Shown: in pieces, positions 9,073 through 18,154 of the stretch
Numbering within the stretch: the first letter of the stretch is position 1
Layout: each line of letters opens with the position of its first letter
Assembly: GCF_900105515.1 (NCBI RefSeq)
Contig: NZ_FNSY01000001.1
Span: 2,294,001 to 2,358,000, forward strand
Direction of reading: 5' to 3'
Length of the DNA stretch: 64,000 bases
DNA from: Streptomyces sp. 2131.1
Lineage (GTDB): Bacteria > Actinomycetota > Actinomycetes > Streptomycetales > Streptomycetaceae
Translations under genes and position numbers: made by a program
The notes under the pieces: model-generated
Databases searched by the model: none
Told to the model about the DNA's origin: nothing
The model's input: the letters and a program-made list of their open reading frames with translations, nothing else

Positions 9073-9474
9073 ATGCTCGTCCGTGACGCCATGAGCACGG
9101 TGGTCCTGACCATCGGCCCCGACCACACCCTGCGCCAGGCCGCCCGGCTGATGTCGGCCCGCCGGATCGGAGCGGCCGTCGTCCACGACCCGGACACCTG
9201 CGGGCTCGGCATCCTCACCGAGCGCGACATCCTCGACGCCGTCGGATCGGGCCAGGACCCCGACACCGAGACGGCGTCCGCCCACACCACCACCGACGTG
9301 GTCTTCGCCGCGCCCTCCTGGACGCTCGAAGAGGCCGCGGCGGCCATGACGCACGGCGGCTTCCGGCATCTGATCGTGCTCGACGACGACGGGCCGGTCG
9401 GCGTCGTCTCCGTACGCGACATCATCCGCTGCTGGTCCCCGGCCCGCCGCCGCCCGGCCGAACTGGTCGGCTGA
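9073..9474 (+). CDS. Two-CBS-domain protein
   Basis: A 133-residue protein made of a pair of CBS motifs (Bateman module): MLVRDAMSTVVLTIGPDHTLRQAARLM...GLGILTERDILDAVGSG (about 1-60) and TTDVVFAAPSWTLEEAAAAM...GVVSVRDIIRCW (about 75-125). Stand-alone CBS pairs usually sense adenine nucleotides or similar ligands. The effector partner is unknown here. The ATG at 9073 fits GAGGAGGTGG about 10 nt upstream better than the GTG at 9061. It converges on katA across a shared terminator. Confidence 0.85.
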   Translation: MLVRDAMSTVVLTIGPDHTLRQAARLMSARRIGAAVVHDPDTCGLGILTERDILDAVGSGQDPDTETASAHTTTDVVFAAPSWTLEEAAAAMTHGGFRHLIVLDDDGPVGVVSVRDIIRCWSPARRRPAELVG

Positions 9475-9491
9475 CCGGCCCCGCACGCACG

Positions 9492-9526
9492 ACCGGCCCG
9501 GCCCCCGGGTGCGGGGCCGGGCCGGT
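9492..9526. terminator. Bidirectional terminator between the CBS gene and katA
   Basis: A 14-bp perfect GC-rich stem (ACCGGCCCGGCCCC / GGGGCCGGGCCGGT) with a 7-nt loop lies in the 66-bp convergent gap. Confidence 0.8.
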
Positions 9527-9540
9527 ACGGCCGAGGGGAC

Positions 9541-10992
9541 TCAGGCGCGCAGCGCCTGCACGGCCGCCTCCAGCCGCTTGCCGAAGTCCTCGTCGGCACG
9601 GCGGAAGTTACCGATCGCGCGCTCGGCGATGTCCTCGCGCGAGACCTTGGCGATGAACCCGGAGAGATTGTCGACCAGCCGGGTCTTCTCGTCCTCGGTC
9701 AGGAGCCGGTAGAGGTTCCCGGCCTGCACGAAGTCGTCGTCCTCGGCGTGGCGCGGGGTCTCGTGGCTGCCCGTGGCGCCCGCGACGGGCACGGCGCCCC
9801 ACAGCGGCCGGCCCGTCTCGGCGGGGCCGCCGAAGCTGTTCGGCTCGTAGTTCTTCGCGCCCTTGTGGCGGCCGTCGTACAGGTAGCCGTCCCGGCTGTT
9901 GGTCCGCGCCTCGGTGGCGTGCGGGCGGTTCACCGGCAGGTGGTCGGCGTTGATGCCGACGCGGTAGCGGTGGGCGTCGCCGTACGCGAAGAGACGGCCC
10001 TGGAGCATCTTGTCCGGGGACGGGCCGATGCCGGGCACGAAGTGCGCCGGGCTGAAGATCGACTGCTCGACCTCGGCGAAGATGTTCTCCGGGTTGCGGT
10101 TGAGCTCCAGCTTGCCGATCTCGACCGGCGGGTAGTCCGCGTGCGGCCACACCTTGGTGAGGTCGAACGGGTTGAATCGGTACGTCGCCGCCTCGGCCGC
10201 CGGCATGATCTGCACCTGCACCGTCCAGGACGGGAAGTCACCGCGCTCGATGGACTCGCGCAGGTCGCGCTGGTGGCTGTCCGGGTCCACACCGGAGAGG
10301 CGGACGGCCTCCTCGGTGGTGAGGTTCTTGATGCCCTGGTCGGTCTTGAAGTGGTACTTGACCCAGAAGACCTCTCCGGCCTCGTTCTGCCACTGGTAGG
10401 TGTGCGAGCCGAAGCCGTCCATGTGGCGGTACGAGGCGGGGATGCCGCGGTCACCGAAGAGCCAGGTCACCTGGTGGGTGGACTCGGGCGACAGCCCCCA
10501 GAAGTCCCAGACGTTGTCCGCCTCCTGGGAGCCGGTGTACGGGTCGCGCTTCTGGGTGTGGATGAAGTCGGGGAACTTGATGGCGTCCCGGATGAAGAAG
10601 ACCGGGGTGTTGTTGCCGACGAGGTCGTAGTTGCCGTCCTCGGTGTAGAACTTCAGCGCGAAGCCGCGCGGGTCCCGTGCGGCGTCGGCCGAACCGAGGT
10701 TGCCCGCGACGGTGGAGAAGCGGAGGAACGTCTCGGTCTGCTTGCCGACCTCGGAGAGGAACTTCGCCCGCGTCCACTGCGACACGTCACGGGTCAGCGT
10801 GAACGTCCCGTACGCGCCGGCGCCGCGGGCGTGCACCACGCGCTCCGGAATGCGCTCGCGGTTGAAGTGCGCGAGCTTCTCCATCAGCAGCTGGTCCTGC
10901 ACCAGGACAGGGCCGCCGACGCCGGCGGTCTCGCTGTTCTGGTTGTCGGCAACCGGTGCGCCGGCCTCCGTGGTGAGCGGTCCCTGCGTCAC
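9541..10992 (-). CDS. katA: Monofunctional heme catalase
   Basis: A 483-residue clade-3-type catalase that disproportionates hydrogen peroxide in the cytosol. The catalytic His is in [14 protein letters not shown] (about residue 55), the essential Asn in [14 protein letters not shown] (about 130), and the proximal Tyr-heme region is [14 protein letters not shown] (about 340). The start GTG at 10992 sits behind AGGAGG with 6 nt spacing. The gene is divergent from catR, and a Fur-type palindrome lies inside its promoter. This is the usual arrangement for peroxide-inducible catalase repressed by CatR/PerR. Confidence 0.96.
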   Translation of the reverse strand: MTQGPLTTEAGAPVADNQNSETAGVGGPVLVQDQLLMEKLAHFNRERIPERVVHARGAGAYGTFTLTRDVSQWTRAKFLSEVGKQTETFLRFSTVAGNLGSADAARDPRGFALKFYTEDGNYDLVGNNTPVFFIRDAIKFPDFIHTQKRDPYTGSQEADNVWDFWGLSPESTHQVTWLFGDRGIPASYRHMDGFGSHTYQWQNEAGEVFWVKYHFKTDQGIKNLTTEEAVRLSGVDPDSHQRDLRESIERGDFPSWTVQVQIMPAAEAATYRFNPFDLTKVWPHADYPPVEIGKLELNRNPENIFAEVEQSIFSPAHFVPGIGPSPDKMLQGRLFAYGDAHRYRVGINADHLPVNRPHATEARTNSRDGYLYDGRHKGAKNYEPNSFGGPAETGRPLWGAVPVAGATGSHETPRHAEDDDFVQAGNLYRLLTEDEKTRLVDNLSGFIAKVSREDIAERAIGNFRRADEDFGKRLEAAVQALRA

Positions 10993-11080
10993 GTGCGCCT
11001 CCTGCGTCGTATTCGCACGTCATGCCTTCATGCCGTGCGCGGCGCCCGCCTTTCCTGTCCTCGGCCGGTCGCCGTAAGCG

Positions 11081-11108
11081 ATCCTACATTGGACAAAGTC
11101 CAAGTCAA
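11081..11108 (-). promoter_or_regulatory. katA promoter of housekeeping-sigma type
   Basis: TTGACT (11108-11103) and TAGGAT (11086-11081) are separated by 16 nt and point toward katA, with a leader of roughly 80 nt. The entire CatR-type palindrome fits in the spacer. Confidence 0.75.
11089..11103. promoter_or_regulatory. CatR/PerR-like operator
   Basis: TTGGACAAAGTCCAA is a 7-1-7 inverted repeat with six of seven arm positions perfect, the geometry of PerR/Fur boxes. It occupies the katA promoter spacer and should block RNA polymerase when bound by metal-loaded CatR. Confidence 0.75.
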
Positions 11109-11155
11109 ATGAGCATCCAAAGTCGCACCTATTCAAGACCTGGCTCGTGCGCTGC

Positions 11156-11161
11156 TAGAAT
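11156..11161 (+). promoter_or_regulatory. Candidate -10 of the catR promoter (leaderless transcript)
   Basis: TAGAAT lies 8-13 nt before the ATG at 11169, with a weak -35-like TTCAAG 18 nt upstream. Transcription would start at or next to the ATG. No ribosome binding site is visible, so catR mRNA looks leaderless. Confidence 0.5.
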
Positions 11162-11168
11162 GGCGCCC

Positions 11169-11588
11169 ATGAGTGACCTGCTGGAACGACTTCGAGGACG
11201 CGGCTGGCGCATGACCGCGCAGCGGCGCGTCGTGGCCGAGGTCCTCGACGGGGACCATGTGCACCTGACCGCCGACGAGGTTCACGCCCGGGCGGTGGCC
11301 AAGCTGCCCGAGATCTCCCGCGCCACGGTCTACAACACGCTGGGCGAGATGGTGAGCCTCGGCGAGGTCATCGAGGTCTCCACCGACCGCCGCGCCAAGC
11401 GCTACGACCCCAACGCGCACCGCGCCCACCACCACCTGGTGTGCGCCCGGTGCGGCGCCATCCGCGACGTGCACCCGTCGGGCGACCCGCTGGCGGACCT
11501 GCCGGCCGGCGAGCGCTTCGGCTTCACGATCTCCGGCGTGGAACTGACCTACCGGGGCATCTGCCCGGACTGCGCCGCGGCGGCCTGA
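11169..11588 (+). CDS. catR: Fur-family peroxide-responsive repressor CatR
   Basis: A 139-residue Fur/PerR-type repressor. The N-terminal winged helix contains LRGRGWRMTAQRRVVAEVL and the recognition region EISRATVYNTLGEM. Metal ligands follow in HRAHHHLVCARCGAIRDVHP, and a structural zinc site is completed by CPDC near the C-terminus. In Streptomyces CatR represses catalase genes, and divergence from katA across a palindromic operator supports that job. An upstream ATG at 11160 would add three residues but overlaps the presumed -10 hexamer, so 11169 is chosen. A strong intrinsic terminator follows. Confidence 0.93.
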   Translation: MSDLLERLRGRGWRMTAQRRVVAEVLDGDHVHLTADEVHARAVAKLPEISRATVYNTLGEMVSLGEVIEVSTDRRAKRYDPNAHRAHHHLVCARCGAIRDVHPSGDPLADLPAGERFGFTISGVELTYRGICPDCAAAA

Positions 11589-11601
11589 CCGCCGAGCAGC
11601 G

Positions 11602-11625
11602 AACCGCCCCCTCGGGGGCGGTTTT
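11602..11625 (+). terminator. catR intrinsic terminator
   Basis: AACCGCCCC and GGGGCGGTT form a 9-bp stem with a CTCG tetraloop, followed by TT, starting 14 nt after the catR stop. Confidence 0.85.
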
Positions 11626-11650
11626 CGCGTGCGCACACGACACACAAGAC

Positions 11651-11684
11651 CGAGGGCCGGATCTTCGAAAAGATCCGGCCCTCG
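11651..11684 (-). terminator. Terminator of the first initiator tRNA gene
   Basis: A perfect 15-bp stem (CGAGGGCCGGATCTT with its complement) and CGAA loop lie 9 nt past the tRNA 3' end on the minus strand. Confidence 0.85.
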
Positions 11685-11692
11685 GCGTTCAG

Positions 11693-11766
11693 TAGCGGGG
11701 ACAGGATTTGAACCTGCGACCTCTGGGTTATGAGCCCAGCGAGCTACCGAGCTGCTCCACCCCGCG
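11693..11766 (-). tRNA. Initiator tRNA-fMet(CAU), copy 1
   Basis: A 74-nt cloverleaf without encoded CCA. Initiator hallmarks are three consecutive G:C pairs in the anticodon stem (GGG-CTCATAA-CCC) and an unpaired 1-72 position at the end of the CGCGGGG/CCCCGCT acceptor stem. The T arm reads GGTTCAAATCC. It is identical to the copy at 14312. Identity extends slightly beyond the tRNA (88 nt in all). Confidence 0.95.
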
Positions 11767-11780
11767 TCGTTGTGTGCACA

Positions 11781-11809
11781 ACCCTACGGGACGGCTCGGA
11801 CCAGCGCAA
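11781..11809 (-). promoter_or_regulatory. Promoter of tRNA-fMet copy 1
   Basis: TTGCGC (11809-11804), 17 nt, TAGGGT (11786-11781). This places the start a few bases upstream of the mature tRNA 5' end at 11766. Confidence 0.7.
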
Positions 11810-11854
11810 ATTCGTTTGGGCGGCCCGCGCCGTAGAGCCGAGGCCGAGCGCCAT

Positions 11855-11893
11855 GAGCATCCCGGGAACCTGGCAGTGGCGGCCCCCCGGCCG
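11855..11893. repeat. Direct repeat, copy A
   Basis: A 39-nt block starting GAGCATCCCGG and ending GGCCG, nearly identical to the block at 11963. It differs by a few one-base indels and substitutions. It lies in the 244-bp gap between tRNA-fMet copy 1 and the Sel1 gene, where no coding region is convincing. Confidence 0.75.
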
Positions 11894-11962
11894 ACATCCC
11901 GGAGGCCCTGCCGCGGCGGCCCGGCCGAAGGCTCGGGTCCCGGAGCCGGCGCCGGACGCACG

Positions 11963-11999
11963 GAGCATCCCGGAACCTTGCAGTGGCGGCCCCCGGCCG
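11963..11999. repeat. Direct repeat, copy B
   Basis: The 37-nt partner of the repeat at 11855, offset by 108 nt. Shared cores include GAGCATCCCGG, AGTGGCGGCCCCC and GGCCG. The function is unknown. Confidence 0.75.
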
Positions 12000-12010
12000 C
12001 CCACCGCGTC

Positions 12011-14098
12011 CTACGCCGTCAGCTCCTGGTGCAGCGCCTCGCGCAGCCGCGCCGCGCGCTCCGCGACCTCCGCCGGGCCCAGCTCGACCGCCCGCGCGCA
12101 CCAGCGCTGCCCCTCGGTCAGCTCACCGCGGCGCGCGGCGAGCAGGGCGAGCCGCAGCGCCGCTCGCCCGTGCCCGTCGGCGGCGGCGCGGGTCCACCAC
12201 AGGGCGGCCTCGCGCTCGCTGCCCTCGCGGGCGAGGAGCAGGCCGAGGTTGAACGCCCCGTTGCGGCTGCCGGACTCGGCCGCCTCCCGGTACCAGCGGC
12301 CGGCGCTCTCCACGTCCCCGCGCGAGGCGGCGAGCATGCCGACGCGGACCTGGGCGCGGCGATGCCCCTGCTCGGCGGCCCGCTCGTACCACTCCTCGCA
12401 CTCGCTCTTCTCCGGCAGCGGCTCGCCCAGGGCGGGCGGTCCGGGCGGCGGCTGCCGGGCGTCGAGCAGCCCGGCCAGCCGGAAGGCCGCCTCCGCGCTG
12501 CCGCCGCCCGCCGCACAGCGCAAATGCCGCTCGGCTTCCCGCTCCTCGCCGTGGTGCAGGAGCGCCATGCCGACCTGGAGCGCCGCCTCGGTGTGCCCGG
12601 CAGCCGCGGCCCGCTCGTACCAGAGCAGAGCGGTGCGATCATCGTCGCGGCCCGCGTAGAGGATGCCGAGGTTGAAAGCGGCGTCGACGCTGCCCGCCTC
12701 GGCCGCCTTGGAGAACCAGGGCTCGGCGCCGGCCGGGTCGCCGGCCTGGAGCAGGAGCACCGCGAGCGCGTTGGCGGCCTCGCGGTGACCCGCGTAAGCG
12801 GCGCGGCGGTACCACTGCTCGGCCTGGGCGGTCCGGTCCTGGGCGGCGCAGAGCAGCCCGAGGTTGTACGCCCCGTTGACGTCGCCCGCGTCCATCGCCG
12901 CCCGGTACCAGCGCTCGGCGGTCTGCTGCTCGCCCCGGGCCGCGTGCAGCGCGCCGAGGGCGTTCGCGGCGTTGCCGTCGCCGTCCTGGGCGGCGCGCAG
13001 CCACCAGACGGCGGCGCTCTCCCGGTCGCCCGCGTCGCGCAGCAGGAAGCCGAGCGCGCAGGCGGCCCGGGCCTCACCGGCCTTGGCGGAGATGAGGTAC
13101 CAGCGCCCGGCCTCCTTGAGCTCGCCGCGCTGTTCGAGGATGGCACCCAGGTGCAGGGCGGCACGCCGGTGTCCGCGCGCGGCGGCCTGCCGGTACCACT
13201 GCTCGGCCTCGCCGGTGCGGGAGGGCTCCGGGCCGGCGACCGGGCCGTCGCACTCGGCGGTGCGACGGGGCGCGGCCGGCTCCGCACCGGTGCGGGGGCC
13301 CAGGCCGGGGCGCCCGAACACCTCGTACGCGGCATCGGCGGCGTTGCGCTCCAGCAGGCGCGCCAGCCGGTAGGCCGCCTCGCGGTGGCCCTGCTCGGCG
13401 GCGGCGCGCAGCCAGCGCTCGGCGCCGACGTCGCTGCGGTGCTCCAGGAGGTCGGCGAGGGCGTACGCGCCGAGCGCGTGGCCCTGCTCCGCGGACTGGC
13501 GCAGCCAGTACTCCGCGGCGGGCTCGTCCCCGCGCTCGCGGAAGTGGCGGCCCAGGGCGTGCGCCGCGGCGGCGGAGCCGGCCACGGCGGCGGTGCGCCA
13601 CCAGCCGGCCGCCTCGTCGGGGTAGCCGCGCTGGTGAAGCAGGACACCCAGGTTGTTGGCGGCGGCCCGGTCGCCGTCGGCGGTGGCCCCCCGCAGATAG
13701 GGCTCGGCGCCGGCGAGGTCACCCCGGCGCAGGAGCAGCGCGCCGAGCACGCTCATCGACGCGGTGTCCCCGGCGTCGGCGGCACTGCGGTGACGCGCCT
13801 CGCTCTCGGCGCCGTCCGCGCTCGCCTCGGTCTCCGCCCCCTCGGCGTTCTCCACACCGGCGGCGGTCTCGAAAGTCTCTGCGGTCTCGACGCTCGCGGC
13901 ACTCTCCGCGTTCTCAGAGGTCTGGGTGCTCTCGGAAGGCTGGGTGCTCTCGTAGCCCTGGGTGCTCTCGATGGTGACGTTGTACTGCGCGGCGGCAGCG
14001 CCGAACACCACATCCGCCATCTTTTCCGCCGGATGGACGTGACCCCGCGCAAACCGCCCTGTCTTCAACAGAGTTGCCCTGTCCCCCATAAATACCAT
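12011..14098 (-). CDS. Large Sel1/TPR-repeat protein
   Basis: A 695-residue protein. After a low-complexity Ser/Thr/Glu-rich stretch (about residues 42-90) it is almost wholly Sel1-like repeats of about 36 residues. The repeat consensus contains A-L-G-x-L, GD-x-x-x-A-x-x-W-Y/L-R-x-A-A and a terminal GH-x-x-A-A. I see roughly 15 copies between residues 100 and 680. Sel1 arrays build curved solenoids that bind proteins. No signal peptide, membrane segment or enzymatic domain is present, so it is likely a cytosolic scaffold or effector-binding protein. Starts at 14098 and 14089 are both possible (MVFMGDR). The gene lies between two identical tRNA-fMet genes. Confidence 0.85.
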   Translation of the reverse strand: MVFMGDRATLLKTGRFARGHVHPAEKMADVVFGAAAAQYNVTIESTQGYESTQPSESTQTSENAESAASVETAETFETAAGVENAEGAETEASADGAESEARHRSAADAGDTASMSVLGALLLRRGDLAGAEPYLRGATADGDRAAANNLGVLLHQRGYPDEAAGWWRTAAVAGSAAAAHALGRHFRERGDEPAAEYWLRQSAEQGHALGAYALADLLEHRSDVGAERWLRAAAEQGHREAAYRLARLLERNAADAAYEVFGRPGLGPRTGAEPAAPRRTAECDGPVAGPEPSRTGEAEQWYRQAAARGHRRAALHLGAILEQRGELKEAGRWYLISAKAGEARAACALGFLLRDAGDRESAAVWWLRAAQDGDGNAANALGALHAARGEQQTAERWYRAAMDAGDVNGAYNLGLLCAAQDRTAQAEQWYRRAAYAGHREAANALAVLLLQAGDPAGAEPWFSKAAEAGSVDAAFNLGILYAGRDDDRTALLWYERAAAAGHTEAALQVGMALLHHGEEREAERHLRCAAGGGSAEAAFRLAGLLDARQPPPGPPALGEPLPEKSECEEWYERAAEQGHRRAQVRVGMLAASRGDVESAGRWYREAAESGSRNGAFNLGLLLAREGSEREAALWWTRAAADGHGRAALRLALLAARRGELTEGQRWCARAVELGPAEVAERAARLREALHQELTA
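13919..13973. repeat. 18-bp tandem repeat inside the Sel1 gene
   Basis: CTGGGTGCTCTCG recurs at 13922, 13940 and 13958, three units of 18 bp. It encodes ESTQ-type hexapeptides in the N-terminal linker of the Sel1 protein. Confidence 0.8.
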
Positions 14099-14265
14099 CG
14101 TCGCACCGCCTGTAACCCGCGTACACCTGGTATATCGCGGTCAGTGAGGTCACTTCAGCGTTTTGTCGACATGCCCACAGAGAGACAAGTCAAACACGTC
14201 CCCGGCCAACTCGTGCCCCTCGAACCGCACTTCACGCCCACCACATGAAAAAGTCACAGCGGCAC

Positions 14266-14305
14266 GACGAAGGCCCGGATCCCCTGGAGGATCCGGGCCT
14301 TCGTC
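14266..14305 (-). terminator. Terminator of the second initiator tRNA gene
   Basis: A 17-bp perfect stem (GACGAAGGCCCGGATCC with its complement) and 6-nt loop begin 7 nt past the tRNA 3' end on the minus strand. The 213-bp stretch 14099-14311 holds this hairpin, a 12-bp palindrome AGTGAGGTCACT at 14143-14154 and otherwise nothing recognised. Confidence 0.85.
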
Positions 14306-14311
14306 TTTCAG

Positions 14312-14385
14312 TAGCGGGGACAGGATTTGAACCTGCGACCTCTGGGTTATGAGCCCAGCGAGCTACCGAGCTGCTCCACCCCGCG
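14312..14385 (-). tRNA. Initiator tRNA-fMet(CAU), copy 2
   Basis: Identical in sequence to the copy at 11693, with the same CAT anticodon, three G:C pairs in the anticodon stem and mismatched 1-72 end. A -10-like TACGGT lies at 14404-14399, but no convincing -35 is seen. Confidence 0.95.
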
Positions 14386-14437
14386 TCGTTGTGTTCAAAC
14401 CGTACCACGACGCGAGGGTGGAGCTTTACCGGGTTAC

Positions 14438-17428
14438 TCAGCCCCCGCCCTCATCGCCCGCCTTGTCCGAAGCGGTGGATTTGTCGCCCTTATCGGCCTT
14501 GTCGGCGCCGTCGGTCTTCTTGTCGCCACCGTCGGACTTGCCGTCGTCGGACTTGCCGTCGTCGGCGGCCTTGGACTGGGCCGCCGCCGCGCGCTGCAGG
14601 GCGTCCTGGAGATCGGTCTGGGCCTTGCCGTAGGCCGCCCAGTCCTGCTTCTTCAGGGCCGCCTCGCCCTCCGTGTACGCCTTCTGCGCGTCGGCGATGG
14701 CCTTCTTGAGCGCGGCGTCACCGGTGGCCGGCGGCTGGCTCGTGTCCGGCGGCTCGGTGGTGTCGCCCGGTGGCTCGCTCGTATCGGAACCCTCGGCGCC
14801 GAAGACGGCGTTGAGCGCCTCACCGAGACTGTTCTCGAAGACGATCTTCGAACCGTAGGAGGCGGCCACCTTGCGCAGCAGCGGGTAGTTCTGCGTGCCA
14901 CCGCGCGTGTAGACCGGCTCTATGTAGAGGAAGCCCCCTTCGAGAGGCACGGTCAGCAGGTTGCCGTACTCGATGTCGGAGTCGGTGCCCTTGAGGTTTC
15001 TCACGAACTCGGCGACGTCGTCGTTGCCGTTGAGCTCACTCTGTACCTGGCCGGGGCCCTTCACCGCACCGGTGACTCTCAGCAGCCTTATCGTGCCGTA
15101 GTCCTTGCTGGCCGCGTCGGCGTCCACCGCCATGAACGCCCCGAGGTCGGGCCGTCCCTTCGGGGTGAACGTCGTGGTCAGCGAGAACTTCTGAGCCGTC
15201 TGACCCGGCATCTTTATGCTCAGGTAGTACGGCGGGACGGAGCCGGACTCCTTGTTGGTCGGGTCGTCCGGGACCTGCCAGGCGTCACTGCCGCTGTAGA
15301 ACTGCGCGGGGCTCGTGACGTGATAGCGGGTCAGCAGCTCGCGCTGCACCTTGAACAGGTCCTGCGGGTAGCGCAGGTGGTCCATCAGGTCCTGCGGGAT
15401 GTCCGCCCTGGACTTCACGGTCCCGGGGAACGCCTTGCGCCAGGTCTTGAGGACCGGGTCCTTGGTGTCCCACTCGTACAGCGTGACGGTGCCGTCGTAC
15501 GCGTCGACGGTGGCCTTCACCGAGTTGCGGATGTAGTTGACCTGGTTCTGCTGGGCGACGACCGCGCGCTGGTTGGTGGTCAGCGAGTCGGCCGTGGTGT
15601 CGCCGAGCGTGGTGCGCGAGGCGTACGGGTAGCCGTTGGTCGTCGTGTAGGCGTCGACGACCCACTGGATCCGCTTGTTCACCACGGCCGGGTAGGCGTC
15701 GCCGTCGATGGTGAGCCAGGGGGCCACCGCCTCGACGCGCTCCTTGGGCGTGCGGTTGTAGAGGATCCGCGAACCGTCGCCGATGGCTCCCGAGTACAGG
15801 ATCTGCGGCTCGCTGAACGCGACCGCGTACGCGGCGCGGTTGAACGCGTTGGAGAGGCTGACCCCGCTCTTGCCCTTGTAGCTGGTGGTCTTCTCGCCGT
15901 CCTCCTCGTAGTCGAGCTCCTTCTGGGGCCCGCCGACGATGGAGTACTGCTCGGTCTTCTCGCCGTAGTAGATCTCCTGCTGGTACGTGCCCAGGTCGCC
16001 GGTGGTCGGCAGCCCGGACTCGGTGAAGTCGGGAGACCCCTTCGGGTTCTGACCGGTCGTGGTCCCCCGGGCGGCGATGGCGCCGTAGCCGTGGGTGTAC
16101 GTGAAGTGGTCGTTGATCCAGTTGCGCTTGGGGATGCCCTGGATGTTGAGCTCGCGCAGACCGATGACCGTGTCCTGCTCCTTGCCGGACGCGTCCTTGT
16201 ACCGGTCGACGTCCAGCGTCTTGGGGAACTGGTAGTAGTTCCTCTTCTGCTGGAGCTGCTGGAAGGCCGGCGAGACGACGTTGGGGTCCATCACGCGGTA
16301 GCTCGCCGCGTCGTTCGCCGCCGCCCGGAGCTTGGTGTCGTCGTCCTCGGTGGACTTGCCCGTGTAGTCCGAGACCTGCGCGTCGTCGATGTCGTACGCG
16401 TCGCGCGTGGCCTCGATGTTCTTCCGGATGAACGGCGCTTCCTTGGCCTGCTCGTTCGGCTGGACCTGGAACTTCTGCACGATCGCCGGGTAGAGGCCGC
16501 CGATCAGGATGGCCGAGAGGACCATGAGACCGAAGCCGATGACCGGCAGCTGCCAGGTGCGCCGCCAGAGCGTCGCGAAGAACAGCACGGCGCAGATCGC
16601 GGCGATGCAGAACAGGATCGTCTTCGCCGGCAGGTAGGCGTTGGCGTCGACGTACCGCAGGCCCGTCCAGTTGTCCGTGGCCTTGAAGTCACTGGACTTC
16701 ACGGCCAGGCCGTAGCGGTCCAGCCAGTACGCCACGGCCTTCAGCGCGACGAAGACGCCGAGCAGCACCGAGAGGTGGCCGGTGGCCGCGCCCGTCGCCC
16801 GCGCGCCGGGACTGGTGACGCGAAGCCCGCCGTACAGGTAGTGGGTCAGGGCGGCGGCGATCAGCGAGAGCACCGTCGCCGCGAAGCCGAAGCCCAGCAG
16901 GAAGCGGTACCAGGGCAGGTCGAAGGCGTAGAAGGACACGTCCAGGTGGAACTGGGGGTCCTTCTGGCCGAACGACACGCCGTTCACGTACATCAGCCAG
17001 GTGCGCCACTGGCCCGAAGCCGAGGCCCCGGCGATCAGACCGACGAGCGCGGTGACCGCGAGCAGCACCCATTTCTTGTACGGGGCGAGGCTCATCCGGT
17101 AGCGGTCCAGGCTCTGCTGCTCCAGCGACATCGCGCTCAGCGGCGGCCGGAGCCGGTGCGCGAGCCAGATGTTCAGACCGACGGCCACGGCCATCAGCAG
17201 TCCGAAGACGAGGAACAGTCCGATCTTGGTCCACAGGGTGGTGGTGAAGACGGACGAATAAGCGACCGACCTGTACCAGAGCCAGTCCGTCCAGAACCCG
17301 GCGAACATGACGAACGCCATGGCGAGAATCGCCAGGACGCCCAGTGTCATGAGCAGGGTTCGGGCGCGCCGGGACGGGCGGCCGACTCTGATCCGTGGCC
17401 CGGTCGGGCCTCCGCCGCGGTCCGGCAT
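14438..17428 (-). CDS. UPF0182-family large membrane protein
   Basis: A 996-residue protein with seven clear transmembrane segments in the first 330 residues (for example [19 protein letters not shown] and [16 protein letters not shown]). A large, presumably extracytoplasmic domain of about 550 residues follows, rich in Tyr and Asn ([20 protein letters not shown] and similar). The C-terminus is an acidic and Lys-rich low-complexity tail ([10 protein letters not shown], then DDGKSDGG repeats). The family is near-universal in actinobacteria, but its function is not established. The ATG at 17428 (MPDRGGG) is preferred. It diverges from the PPA1309-type gene, as in other actinobacteria. Confidence 0.88.
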   Translation of the reverse strand: MPDRGGGPTGPRIRVGRPSRRARTLLMTLGVLAILAMAFVMFAGFWTDWLWYRSVAYSSVFTTTLWTKIGLFLVFGLLMAVAVGLNIWLAHRLRPPLSAMSLEQQSLDRYRMSLAPYKKWVLLAVTALVGLIAGASASGQWRTWLMYVNGVSFGQKDPQFHLDVSFYAFDLPWYRFLLGFGFAATVLSLIAAALTHYLYGGLRVTSPGARATGAATGHLSVLLGVFVALKAVAYWLDRYGLAVKSSDFKATDNWTGLRYVDANAYLPAKTILFCIAAICAVLFFATLWRRTWQLPVIGFGLMVLSAILIGGLYPAIVQKFQVQPNEQAKEAPFIRKNIEATRDAYDIDDAQVSDYTGKSTEDDDTKLRAAANDAASYRVMDPNVVSPAFQQLQQKRNYYQFPKTLDVDRYKDASGKEQDTVIGLRELNIQGIPKRNWINDHFTYTHGYGAIAARGTTTGQNPKGSPDFTESGLPTTGDLGTYQQEIYYGEKTEQYSIVGGPQKELDYEEDGEKTTSYKGKSGVSLSNAFNRAAYAVAFSEPQILYSGAIGDGSRILYNRTPKERVEAVAPWLTIDGDAYPAVVNKRIQWVVDAYTTTNGYPYASRTTLGDTTADSLTTNQRAVVAQQNQVNYIRNSVKATVDAYDGTVTLYEWDTKDPVLKTWRKAFPGTVKSRADIPQDLMDHLRYPQDLFKVQRELLTRYHVTSPAQFYSGSDAWQVPDDPTNKESGSVPPYYLSIKMPGQTAQKFSLTTTFTPKGRPDLGAFMAVDADAASKDYGTIRLLRVTGAVKGPGQVQSELNGNDDVAEFVRNLKGTDSDIEYGNLLTVPLEGGFLYIEPVYTRGGTQNYPLLRKVAASYGSKIVFENSLGEALNAVFGAEGSDTSEPPGDTTEPPDTSQPPATGDAALKKAIADAQKAYTEGEAALKKQDWAAYGKAQTDLQDALQRAAAAQSKAADDGKSDDGKSDGGDKKTDGADKADKGDKSTASDKAGDEGGG

Positions 17429-17556
17429 CTGGAAAGCCAACGTGCGCACCTCGAAGTTCGCGGGTCGTGTGGAGCGGGCCCAGCGATCGTAGAGCCCATC
17501 CCTTCAACTTACTGATGCTTTACCTAGTTCCCGTTCCCGGGGCGGAAGGAGGCAGG

Positions 17557-18126
17557 ATGTTGTCCATGCCCAACGTTTCCCCCTCAGGCCCCCCGATGGC
17601 CGCGAGCCCGCTCACCGTGGCGGTGCTCGAAATCGACGAGTACATCTCCAACCTCGGCTGGGACCAGCCGGCCCGGCTCTTCGCCCTGGTCGACACCGCG
17701 CGGCTGCGGGTCCAGGAGCCCGGCCTCGCCGCCCAGCTCGGCCTCGAGGACGACGGCGCCAAGGCCGCCGCGCTGACCCCCATCGAGCAGGAGGAGCTGC
17801 CCGCCGGTACGGCGCTGGACGAGTTCCTCGCCACGATCGCCTGGCCCGACGCGGTCGTCGGGTGCGCGATGACGGTGGAGCGGCTGATGCTGCCGCCGTC
17901 CGCCGAGGCGTCCGTGCCGGACGGGCTCGACGACAAGCGGCTGACCGAGTGGGTCGCCCAGCACCCCGACCGGCAGGAGGTGCGGATGACGGTGGCCGTC
18001 CTGCGGGACGGGGCGCGCGAGTCGGCCGTACGCCTGCGGGAGAAGGACTCGGCGAGCGAGGTGCTGACCGGGGCCGGTCTGGTGCCGGGGCTGGCCGAGG
18101 CGCTGGCCGCCACCTTCGAGTCCTGA
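17557..18126 (+). CDS. PPA1309-family conserved protein
   Basis: A 189-residue soluble protein. It begins after a near-ideal ribosome binding site (GGAAGGAGG, 5 nt before the ATG) and contains the conserved blocks LEIDEYISNLGWDQPARLFALVDT, WPDAVVGCAMTVERLMLPPSAE and MTVAVLRDGARESAVRLRE. This is an actinobacterial family of unknown function that recurs beside the UPF0182 and YlbL-type genes, an arrangement also kept here. There is no recognisable catalytic motif, signal peptide or membrane segment. Confidence 0.8.
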   Translation: MLSMPNVSPSGPPMAASPLTVAVLEIDEYISNLGWDQPARLFALVDTARLRVQEPGLAAQLGLEDDGAKAAALTPIEQEELPAGTALDEFLATIAWPDAVVGCAMTVERLMLPPSAEASVPDGLDDKRLTEWVAQHPDRQEVRMTVAVLRDGARESAVRLREKDSASEVLTGAGLVPGLAEALAATFES

Positions 18127-18154
18127 CCGTCCGCTCCGGCCCGTGGGGGTGCGG

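Noticed and set aside
11728-12101. Small ORFs in the gap between tRNA-fMet copy 1 and the Sel1 gene
   Set aside because: Several frames are open on both strands, but none has a ribosome binding site or a believable protein, and they overlap the tRNA or the direct repeats.
14327-17515. A 1062-codon + strand frame through the tRNA and UPF0182 gene
   Set aside because: It starts inside tRNA-fMet copy 2 and is antisense to a conserved membrane protein.
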